Below, piece by piece: positions 43,234 to 49,997 of a DNA stretch of 64,000 nucleotides (the first letter of the stretch is position 1; each line of letters opens with the position of its first letter). Location: contig DASTWZ010000010.1 in assembly GCA_035765635.1 (NCBI GenBank), positions 68,506-132,505 of the forward strand. Direction: 5' to 3'. Both the position numbers and the translations under genes were made by a program. Source of the stretch: EW11 sp035765635 (lineage in GTDB: Bacteria > Verrucomicrobiota > Verrucomicrobiia > Opitutales > Opitutaceae). Under the pieces are notes generated by a model. It searched no databases, was not told the DNA's origin, and saw only the letters and a list, made by a program, of their open reading frames with translations.

Positions 43234-44766
43234 TCAGCGGTTTGCCAGCTTCTCCACCAACGCTTCAATGAGGGCGTCGAGACCGGGCGATTTCGCCTCG
43301 AAACCGATGGGGATGCTAAACTCCTTCATGGTCGCGCTGGTTTGCGGGCCAATGCTGCCGGCGAGTGGACGTTTGGCTTCCGGACCGAGTTGGAGCGACT
43401 TGGCTTGCGCGGCGAAACTTTCGACGGCGGACGAACTCGCGTAGAGAATCGCGTCGGCGCCGCGCTGGCGAAAATCGTCCGCGGTCGGATCGGCCGAGAG
43501 GTCGGTCTTGCTGGTTTCGTAGACCGGAAGGGTGTCCACGATGGCGCGAGCGTCTTCGAGTTTCGTCACGAGTGTGTCGCGGTTTTGGTTACCCGTGACG
43601 ACGAGCACCTTCCCGCTGTCGAGACTGCCCGTTTCGATGAGTTTTTCGGCGAGCGCTTCGGCCGTGGCGATGGGCGGCATGCATTCCACCTTGATGTGGT
43701 GCTCGCGAATTACTTTCGCGGTCGCCTCGCCCACGCAGGCGAAGCGCAGCAGGCCGAGGGAGCGAATGTCGTCGAAAATGCGACGCACTTCCTCGAAGAA
43801 AATTTTCGCGCCGTTCGGGCTGGTGAAAATGACCCAGTCGTAACTGCCGAGTTCGAGAAAGGCGTCCGCGAGAACCTGCAGATCGACTTTCTTGGAGACC
43901 TTGATGAGAGGCAGCTCGATCACTTCCGCGCCGAGCGCCTCCAGTTTTTCGCGGAGTGCGCTCCCCTGCTCGCGCGTGCGCGTGATGGCGATGCGGCGAC
44001 CGAAGAGCGGCAAATGCTCGAACCAGTCGATCTGCTCGTGGGAGCGGACGACTTCGCCGATGAAAATGATCGCGGGCGATCCCAGTTTTTCTTTTTCGAC
44101 CAGGTCAGGCAGTGTCGTGACGTTCCCCGCCACGCTTCGCTGACGACCCAGGGAGGCCCACTGCACGACGGCTGCGGGTGTGTCGGGGGAAAGGCCGCCG
44201 GCGATCAATTCGGTCAGGATGAAGCGCAGATGCCCCATGCCCATGTAGATCGCGAACGTCGTATTTTTCAGCGAACCGTAGCTGCGCCAGTCGACCTGGA
44301 GTTCGTGTTTTTTCGGGTCTTCGTGGCCGGTGAGAAAGATCAGCGCCGAACTCGTGTTGCGATGCGTCAGAGGGATGCCCGCGTAGGCGCCGGCGGCGAG
44401 CGCGGCGGTGATGCCGGGAACGACCGCGAAACGAATGCCATCGCGCGCGAGGGTGCGCGCTTCCTCGCCGCCGCGACCGAAGACGAACGGATCACCGCCC
44501 TTGAGGCGCACGACGCGTTTGCCCTCTTTCGCTTTCCGGACGAGCAGGGCTTCGATGTCGGCCTGGGGCAACGCGTGGAAGCCGGCCTTTTTTCCGACGT
44601 AGATCTGTTCGCAATCTGGCCGGCAGCTTTGCAACAGGTCGGGATGCACGAGGTAGTCAAAGATGAGAACGTCCGCCTGCTCGATGAGTTCGCGGGCGCG
44701 AAACGTGACGAGCCCTAGATCACCTGGACCAGCGCCAACGAGATAAACGATACCGGCGGAAGACAT
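43234..44766 (-). CDS. Uroporphyrinogen-III C-methyltransferase / uroporphyrinogen-III synthase fusion (CobA-HemD)
   Basis: A 510-residue bifunctional tetrapyrrole enzyme. Residues 1-250 are the SAM-dependent methyltransferase: YLVGAGPGDLGLVTFRA, VVRLKGGDPFVFGRGGEE, VVPGITAALAAGAYAGIPLTH and MGMGHLRFILTEL. Residues about 265-510 are the HemD synthase: RRIAITRTREQGSALREKLEALGAEVIELPLI, DWVIFTSPNGAKIFFEEV and ILYASSSAVESF. The fused form would close the ring and begin the branch to siroheme or corrin. The start MSSAGIVYLVG at 44766 fits the fold; hemC lies on the same strand further upstream, beyond a repeat element. Confidence 0.95.
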   Translation of the reverse strand: MSSAGIVYLVGAGPGDLGLVTFRARELIEQADVLIFDYLVHPDLLQSCRPDCEQIYVGKKAGFHALPQADIEALLVRKAKEGKRVVRLKGGDPFVFGRGGEEARTLARDGIRFAVVPGITAALAAGAYAGIPLTHRNTSSALIFLTGHEDPKKHELQVDWRSYGSLKNTTFAIYMGMGHLRFILTELIAGGLSPDTPAAVVQWASLGRQRSVAGNVTTLPDLVEKEKLGSPAIIFIGEVVRSHEQIDWFEHLPLFGRRIAITRTREQGSALREKLEALGAEVIELPLIKVSKKVDLQVLADAFLELGSYDWVIFTSPNGAKIFFEEVRRIFDDIRSLGLLRFACVGEATAKVIREHHIKVECMPPIATAEALAEKLIETGSLDSGKVLVVTGNQNRDTLVTKLEDARAIVDTLPVYETSKTDLSADPTADDFRQRGADAILYASSSAVESFAAQAKSLQLGPEAKRPLAGSIGPQTSATMKEFSIPIGFEAKSPGLDALIEALVEKLANR

Positions 44767-44867
44767 GAGTGGTTCAACATGAGCCGAGGGCCACCGGGTG
44801 CGCAATAATGGATCGCGAGGGTGCAGGCAGGCGCCACCGGGTGTGGAGCACGAAACGGAGGCGTTTC

Positions 44868-45080
44868 AACGGAGGCGTCTCGCTTGCGCTCGACGTCAAT
44901 GCCGGCGAGGACGCCAGCGCTCCCAGTCGCAAGCGTGTTGATTGCGCTCGCCGTGCCGACATCGACGAGACGCCGACGCTCGGCCGCCGGAGTGCGCCTT
45001 TCCAAGGCGCAGGAGGCACTGGGAGCGCTGGCGTCCACGCCGGCATCAAGGTCACGTGCAAGCGGCGAGACGCTCGCACT
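44868..45080. repeat. Long imperfect inverted-repeat element
   Basis: In the 424-bp gap between hemC and cobA-hemD a 29-bp core at 44899-44927 (ending CGCCAGCGCTCCCAGT) is repeated in inverse orientation at 45018-45046 with one mismatch. Weaker matching (GGCGTCTCGC against GCGAGACGC) extends both arms outward. The 90-bp centre has no convincing gene. It looks like a non-coding mobile or structural element. Confidence 0.75.
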
Positions 45081-45190
45081 CCAATATATATTTATCTCCG
45101 CGAAAGAGGCTTGCCGGCTCTAGCTCTATAAACGTCCCCCGAGCGATCAGCGCCTCGCTCGCTCCTCCCCCTAGCTCGCACCCCACCAAC

Positions 45191-46057
45191 CTACCCGCTC
45201 CGAAACCCCAAATCCTTCAGCATCCGCCGCGCCGTGTCCGCCGGCGTAGCAAAATCATCAGCCGACAGCGGCAAACTCCGCAGCCCGGCTTCCTCGTGAA
45301 AAAAATAAAGCGTGTCGTGCGCGGCATGGACGCCCAGCGCCGTGTGACACCCGCCGCCGAGCTGAGTCTGAAATGCGCGTTCGAGATTCACCGAGCGTGC
45401 GGTCGGTTCATCGAAGACGCCGGCAAATCGTCCGGCCTCGCCGGCCCGGCATTGCACGGCGATCGCGGCCTGCCCGACGGCTGGAACCATGTACTCGAAG
45501 CCGAGCGAATGAAATTCCGTGCCGGGCCAGTTGCCGATTTTCAGGCGGTTCAATCCCGCCGCGGCCAGGATCGTTGCGTCCGCTACGCGGTCGGCGCCGA
45601 TCTTGCGCAGACGGGTGTCGACGTTGCCGCGAATTTCCGTGAATTTCGCGTCGGGAAAAAGCATCGCGATCTGCAGGCGGCGGCGCGGACTGCTCGTTGC
45701 GATGGTCGCGGGTTTTTTCACGCCCGCGTGCAGCACCAAAACATCGCGCGGATCCTCGCGTTGCAGATAGCCGGCGATCGCGAGTGAAGCCGCCATCTCG
45801 CCGGGCAAATCCTTCGTGCTGTGCACGGCTACATCGGCCTCGCCGCGCTCGACCGCGTGCTCGAGTTCGCTCGTGAAAAGTCCTTTGCCGCCTCTGCTTT
45901 CCAGCGACCACTCGGTCTGCTTGTCGCCGGTCGTGACGATCTTCAGCAGTTCGGTTTCCACCCCGAGTTTCTCGCGCAGCCTCGCTGCGACCATTTCCGT
46001 TTGCGCGAGCGCGAGCGGACTTTTCCGAGTGGCGAGAATGATTTTTGGTGAACTCAC
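45191..46057 (-). CDS. hemC: Hydroxymethylbilane synthase (porphobilinogen deaminase)
   Basis: HemC joins four porphobilinogen units into hydroxymethylbilane, the substrate of HemD. From a GTG start at 46057 the product is 288 residues. It has IILATRKSPLALAQTEMV, VHSTKDLPGEM, the phosphate-type TSSPRRRLQIAMLFPD, EIRGNVDTRLRKI and the cofactor-binding Cys in TQLGGGCHTALGVHA. The frame continues upstream as an ATG version 27 codons longer, but that part is not homologous-looking, so GTG is preferred. It lies upstream of cobA-hemD on the same strand. Confidence 0.95.
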   Translation of the reverse strand: MSSPKIILATRKSPLALAQTEMVAARLREKLGVETELLKIVTTGDKQTEWSLESRGGKGLFTSELEHAVERGEADVAVHSTKDLPGEMAASLAIAGYLQREDPRDVLVLHAGVKKPATIATSSPRRRLQIAMLFPDAKFTEIRGNVDTRLRKIGADRVADATILAAAGLNRLKIGNWPGTEFHSLGFEYMVPAVGQAAIAVQCRAGEAGRFAGVFDEPTARSVNLERAFQTQLGGGCHTALGVHAAHDTLYFFHEEAGLRSLPLSADDFATPADTARRMLKDLGFRSG

Positions 46058-46132
46058 GGCAGCGAAAAGAAGGACCAAACCTTGCCCACGAAATTCGAAG
46101 TTGAAAGAGCGGAGTTCGGGACTGAGGTGGTC

Positions 46133-46358
46133 GCCCACGAATCACACGAAGAACACGAAACACTTCAGAACTTTTCCCACGGAATACACGGAAAACACGG
46201 AAATGAAACAGATGCTCAGACCGCCCAACCTTCAGTGATCGGCCTGTCTTGGTCTTCTTGCACCTCACAATTTCGCACAGAAATTTCTAACCTTTCCGTG
46301 TCTTCCGTGTATTCCGTCGGAAATTTCTGCGTTCGTGTGCTTCGTGTGATTCGTGGGC
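46133..46358. repeat. Large palindromic intergenic element with CACGAATCACACGAAG ends
   Basis: A 226-bp element beginning GCCCACGAATCACACGAAG and ending with the complement, CTTCGTGTGATTCGTGGGC. Inner arms are further imperfect repeats of the same style (CACGGAATACACGG against CCGTGTATTCCGT). A second, shorter member lies at 60051-60202. It fills the gap between hemC and the ilvC terminator; no gene is seen. Confidence 0.9.
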
Positions 46359-46362
46359 CCAA

Positions 46363-46397
46363 TAAAAAAAACCGCCAACGAGCGAACTCGTCGGCGG
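46363..46397 (-). terminator. Rho-independent terminator of ilvC
   Basis: CCGCCAACGAG (46372-46382) pairs with CTCGTCGGCGG (46387-46397) around a CGAA loop, one mismatch. On the minus strand the stem is followed by a T-rich tract (46363-46371). It lies 27 bp beyond the ilvC stop. Confidence 0.88.
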
Positions 46398-46424
46398 CTT
46401 GGAAGTGTCGTCAGTGACGTGGGC

Positions 46425-47450
46425 TCAGTAGGCGGCCTGCACGCCCTTGATATTCTTCTTGGCCATCCAGGGCATCATGCCGCGGAGGCGCGTGCCGGTG
46501 GCTTCGATCGGGTGCTTGGCGCCGTCGTTGAGCAGCTTGTTGTATTTCTTCAAGCCGCTCTTGTATTCGGCGACCCATTCCTTGGTGAACTGGCCGCTCT
46601 GGATTTCCTTCAAGATACGTTTCATTTCCTTCTTCGTATCTTTGTTCACGACGCGCGGACCGCGGGTGATGTCGCCGTATTTGGCGGTTTCGGAAATCGA
46701 GAAACGCATGCCCGCGATGCCCGACTCGTACATCAGGTCACAGATCAGCTTCAGCTCGTGGAGGCACTCGAAATACGCCATCTCGGGCTGATAGCCGGCT
46801 TCGACCAACGTTTCGAAACCCGCCTGGACGAGAGCGCTCGCGCCGCCGCAGAGAACGGCCTGTTCGCCGAAGAGATCGGTCTCGGTCTCTTCCTTGAAAG
46901 AGGTTTCGAGCACGCCAGCGCGGGTGGAGCCGATACCCTTGGCCCAGGCGAGCGCGGTCTTCTTCGCTTTTTTCGATTTGTCCTGCGCAACGGCGATCAA
47001 CGCCGGCATGCCTTTGCCCTCGCTGTACAGGCGGCGCACCATGTGGCCGGGGCCCTTCGGCGCGACCATGATCACGTCGATCTCCGGGTGCAGTTTGATC
47101 AGCTTGAAATGCACGGCGAGACCGTGGCTGAAGAGCAGCGTTTTGCCCTTCGCCAGATTGGGGAGGATGTCCTTGTTGTAGACATCGGCCTGCTTCATGT
47201 CGGGCAAACCGACCATGATGACGTCCGCGCGACGGACCGCTTCCGCGGTGTCGACGACTTCGAAACCGTGTTGCTTGGCGACATCGGCCGATTTGCTGCC
47301 GTTGTAGAGGCCGATGATGACCTTTACGCCGGAGTCCTTGAGATTCAGCGCGTGGGCATGGCCTTGAGAACCGTAGCCGAGCACTGCGACGGTTTTGTTT
47401 TTGAACACGCCAAGATCGGCGTCTTTGTCGGTGTAGACTTTAGCGGGCAT
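46425..47450 (-). CDS. ilvC: Ketol-acid reductoisomerase (class I)
   Basis: IlvC converts acetolactate or acetohydroxybutyrate to the dihydroxy acids of valine, leucine and isoleucine synthesis using NADPH and magnesium. The 341-residue length is that of the short class I form. It has the Rossmann motif VAVLGYGSQGHAHALNL, VAPKGPGHMVRRLYSEG, the metal ligands in DLFGEQAVLCGGASALV, PEMAYFECLHELKLI and the C-terminal SISETAKYGDITRG. It follows ilvN by 153 bp, a gap that includes a TTC-rich decayed repeat beginning CATTCTGCATTC at 47553-47584. Confidence 0.98.
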   Translation of the reverse strand: MPAKVYTDKDADLGVFKNKTVAVLGYGSQGHAHALNLKDSGVKVIIGLYNGSKSADVAKQHGFEVVDTAEAVRRADVIMVGLPDMKQADVYNKDILPNLAKGKTLLFSHGLAVHFKLIKLHPEIDVIMVAPKGPGHMVRRLYSEGKGMPALIAVAQDKSKKAKKTALAWAKGIGSTRAGVLETSFKEETETDLFGEQAVLCGGASALVQAGFETLVEAGYQPEMAYFECLHELKLICDLMYESGIAGMRFSISETAKYGDITRGPRVVNKDTKKEMKRILKEIQSGQFTKEWVAEYKSGLKKYNKLLNDGAKHPIEATGTRLRGMMPWMAKKNIKGVQAAY

Positions 47451-47603
47451 GGATGTGTGAAAATTTAGATTTAGAATTTATGATGTGACGAAGGAGCCGA
47501 ACGTAGTGGCAAACCGAATACAGAACCATTTCGCGGTTCAGTGCTCGTTACCCATTCTGCATTCTACATTCTTCCTTCTTCATTAGCTGAACGCGTCTCG
47601 CGT

Positions 47604-48074
47604 TCAGCGTAAAAGCGCCAGTTGACCGGTGCGGGCGAGCTCGATGAGTCCGAAGACCTCGATCAATTTGAGAAACGCGGCGAGTTTGCCCTCGTCGCCG
47701 GTGATTTCGGCGATGAGCGAATCGTGCGCGACGTTGACGATCTTCGCGCGGAAGATGTCGCAGATCTGCATGATCTCGGATCGCGTTTTCGAGTCGGCCT
47801 TGACCTTCACGAGCAGGAGTTCGCGCTGTACAGCCTGACCCTCCTTGAAATCGACGACCTCTACGACATTGACCAGCTTGCGGAGCTGTTTGGTGACCAT
47901 GTCGAGCGCGGCGTCGTCGCCCTTCAGGACGACGGTGATCCGCGACAACGACGAGTCATGCGTTGGAGCTACGTTGAGCGTATCGATGTTGAAGCCGCGT
48001 CCGCTGAACATGCCAGAGACGCGAGCCAAAACGCCGAACTTATTCTCAACGAGAACGGAGATCGTGTGTCGCAT
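47604..48074 (-). CDS. ilvN: Acetolactate synthase small (regulatory) subunit
   Basis: The regulatory subunit of acetohydroxyacid synthase, which confers valine feedback control. The 156-residue protein has the N-terminal ACT domain (MRHTISVLVENKFGVLARVSGMFSGRGFNI, GDDAALDMVTKQLRKLVNVVEV) and the C-terminal domain (RELLLVKV, IFRAKIVNVAHDSLIAEITGDEGKLAAFLKLI). The large catalytic subunit gene (ilvB) usually lies just upstream but is absent here; the neighbour upstream is a tRNA gene, followed by asd. Confidence 0.96.
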   Translation of the reverse strand: MRHTISVLVENKFGVLARVSGMFSGRGFNIDTLNVAPTHDSSLSRITVVLKGDDAALDMVTKQLRKLVNVVEVVDFKEGQAVQRELLLVKVKADSKTRSEIMQICDIFRAKIVNVAHDSLIAEITGDEGKLAAFLKLIEVFGLIELARTGQLALLR

Positions 48075-48213
48075 TAGGGTTTAGGTTGTTGTTGGGAAAA
48101 AAGGGAACCGGACGACTGACGAGGCTGCCGACTGCGAAACTGCCTCACTGAACGGAGTCGCGGCAAAGATGGATCGGCCCGTCTTCGTCCTGCGGGGCAG
48201 GACTTCGACGTGG

Positions 48214-48249
48214 CAGTTTTTGTTCTTGCTGCGCGGCGAACAAAAACTG
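48214..48249. repeat. Perfect inverted repeat abutting the tRNA 3' end
   Basis: CAGTTTTTGTTC (48214-48225) and GAACAAAAACTG (48238-48249) are perfect 12-bp inverted copies with a 12-base GC-rich loop. The right arm overlaps the CCA end of the tRNA, so on the minus strand a T run and hairpin directly follow the tRNA; it may be its terminator. Confidence 0.75.
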
Positions 48250-48324
48250 GTGGACGCCGAGGGACTCGAACCCCCGACCCTCTCGGTGTAAACGAGATGC
48301 TCTAACCAACTGAGCTAGGCGTCC
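48248..48324 (-). tRNA. tRNA-Val (anticodon UAC)
   Basis: Read on the minus strand, a 77-nt cloverleaf: acceptor GGACGCC paired with GGCGTCC, D arm GCTC/GAGC, anticodon stem TCTCG/CGAGA with loop TTTACAC giving anticodon TAC, T arm GGGGG/CCCTC with loop TTCGAGT, and an encoded ACCA end. It reads valine codons GUA and probably GUG. Confidence 0.97.
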
Positions 48325-48375
48325 GGGCAGAAGGTTCAGCAAAACAATCGGCATGCGGCAGTGACAAGGTTATAT

Positions 48376-49419
48376 TCAAGCCACCGCCACCGAACGCTTT
48401 GGTTTGAGCAAACCTTCGCGCGCCATCAGTTCCGCATTCTGCACCGCGTTCAGCGCAGCGCCTTTCCAAAGGTTGTCTCCGGAAACGAAGAACGAGAGGC
48501 CGTTGTCCAGCGCGGTGTCGACGCGCAGCCGGCCCACGCCGCACTTCACCTTTTCCGCAAAATCGAGCGGCGTCGGATATTTTTTCTGCGCCGGCTCGTC
48601 CACGAGTTGCGCGCCCTCGAAGGCGGCAATCGCCTCGCGCGCCGCTTCGACGCTCACGGGTTTTTCGAACTCCGCGGAAACCGCGATCGAATGCGCCCGC
48701 ACGACGGGAACGCGCACGCAGGTCGCCGACACCTTGAGGTTCGGCAGGCCCATGATCTTGCGGCTCTCGAGCATCATCTTGTGCTCCTCGCCGGTGTACC
48801 CATCCGCGCCGAAAGTATCCACCTGGGGGATACAGTTGAACGCGATCTGATACGGATAAACTTTGTGCGCGATCGCCTCGTCCTTCGCGTAGGCGTGAAC
48901 TTGGTCGTCCAACTCGCGCACCGCCTCGGCGCCCGTGCCGGAAACAGATTGATACGTGGCCGCGAAATAACGCTTCAATCCGAAACGTTGATGCAGCGGC
49001 CACAGGCCCATCAGCGTGACGGCAGTCGAGCAATTCGGATTGGCGATCAATCCCTTGTGACGACGGAGTCCCTCCGGATTGATTTCCGGAATCACGAGCG
49101 GGACGTCGGCGTCCATGCGGTGCACCGAACTCTTGTCGATCACCAGACAACCATCCTTGATTGCATCGGGCGCCAGAGCCCGCGTGACGGAGCCGCCAGC
49201 GGCGAAAAACGCCACGTCCACATCCGCGAAGACACCGGGCTTCGCCTCTTCGATCACGTATTTTTTGCCGAAGCGCTCCACCGTCTTGCCCGCCGACCGC
49301 GCCGAGGCGAAAAGCCGCAGCGAAGCCATCGGGAAGTTGCGCTCGTGCAAGAGCCTGACGAGCTCTTGACCAACTGCGCCGGTCGCACCGACGATACCTA
49401 CTGTGAGTGAAGATTTCAC
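48376..49419 (-). CDS. asd: Aspartate-semialdehyde dehydrogenase
   Basis: Asd reduces aspartyl phosphate to aspartate semialdehyde, the branch point to lysine, diaminopimelate, threonine and methionine. The 347-residue product has the NADP motif VGIVGATGAVGQELVRLL, the active-site Cys in NPNCSTAVTLMGL, QSVSGTGAEAVREL, and VRVPVVRAHSIAV with the substrate Arg and catalytic His. The start codon is GTG, chosen because AAGGAG lies at ideal distance upstream. Only one base separates it from the start codon of the divergent L,D-transpeptidase gene. Confidence 0.96.
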   Translation of the reverse strand: MKSSLTVGIVGATGAVGQELVRLLHERNFPMASLRLFASARSAGKTVERFGKKYVIEEAKPGVFADVDVAFFAAGGSVTRALAPDAIKDGCLVIDKSSVHRMDADVPLVIPEINPEGLRRHKGLIANPNCSTAVTLMGLWPLHQRFGLKRYFAATYQSVSGTGAEAVRELDDQVHAYAKDEAIAHKVYPYQIAFNCIPQVDTFGADGYTGEEHKMMLESRKIMGLPNLKVSATCVRVPVVRAHSIAVSAEFEKPVSVEAAREAIAAFEGAQLVDEPAQKKYPTPLDFAEKVKCGVGRLRVDTALDNGLSFFVSGDNLWKGAALNAVQNAELMAREGLLKPKRSVAVA

Positions 49420-49420
49420 G

Positions 49421-49963
49421 ATGATGTCTCCTTGGGAACGGGTAATCCAAACCTCTCAACGCCTAGGCATCAAGCCCACAGAACGCCTGCTTTTCGTCCG
49501 CATCAGCACACAAACGCTGCAATTTTTCCGGGCCGGTGAACTGATCAAAAGCTACGTGATCTCCACCTCGAAACGGCCGCCTTCCAACGTGAAAGGCTCT
49601 TTCGGCACGCCGCGCGGGCTCCATGAAATCGCCGAACGAATCGGCGCCGGCCAGCCTATCGGCATGGTCTTCAAAGGCCGTGTACCGACCGGCCATCACT
49701 TCCGCGAAGTGCCCGAGACCATCGAAGCCGGCACGGGAAATCTGATCACGAGCCGGATTCTTTGGCTCAGAGGCCTCGAACCCGGCGTGAACCGCGGAGG
49801 CGAAGTCGATACGTACGAGCGCTACGTCTATATCCACGGCACGAACCGCGAAGCCGAACTCGGCGCGCCGCAGAGCGCCGGCTGCCTCTTGATGTCGAAC
49901 CTCGAAATCATCGAGCTCTACGAACTCGTTCGAGCCGGCGATCTGGTGATGATCGTTGACTGA
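49421..49963 (+). CDS. L,D-transpeptidase (YkuD domain)
   Basis: About 180 residues with a YkuD catalytic domain that cross-links or modifies peptidoglycan peptides. The signature is YVYIHGTNREAELGAPQSAGCLLMSN, with His and the nucleophilic Cys in SAGC; the N-terminal half has ISTQTLQFFRAGELIKSYVIST and VKGSFGTPRGLHEI. No signal peptide is evident from MMSPWERV, so export may use a different start or none; a GTG six codons upstream is also possible. It is divergent from asd with almost no space, so its promoter must lie inside the 5' end of asd. Confidence 0.9.
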   Translation: MMSPWERVIQTSQRLGIKPTERLLFVRISTQTLQFFRAGELIKSYVISTSKRPPSNVKGSFGTPRGLHEIAERIGAGQPIGMVFKGRVPTGHHFREVPETIEAGTGNLITSRILWLRGLEPGVNRGGEVDTYERYVYIHGTNREAELGAPQSAGCLLMSNLEIIELYELVRAGDLVMIVD

Positions 49964-49997
49964 GCGGCCACGCCGAGTCTCGGCCGCCGCATGTTCG

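Noticed and set aside
43204..44718. 504-codon frame on the plus strand
   Set aside because: Antisense to cobA-hemD, which has full motif support on the other strand; the frame is a compositional shadow.
46353..47468. 371-codon plus-strand frame
   Set aside because: Antisense to ilvC, which is unmistakable; no domain is visible in this frame.
48302..49459. 385-codon minus-strand frame overlapping asd
   Set aside because: Same strand but a different frame from asd; composition is Arg/Gly-rich shadow and it runs into the tRNA gene.
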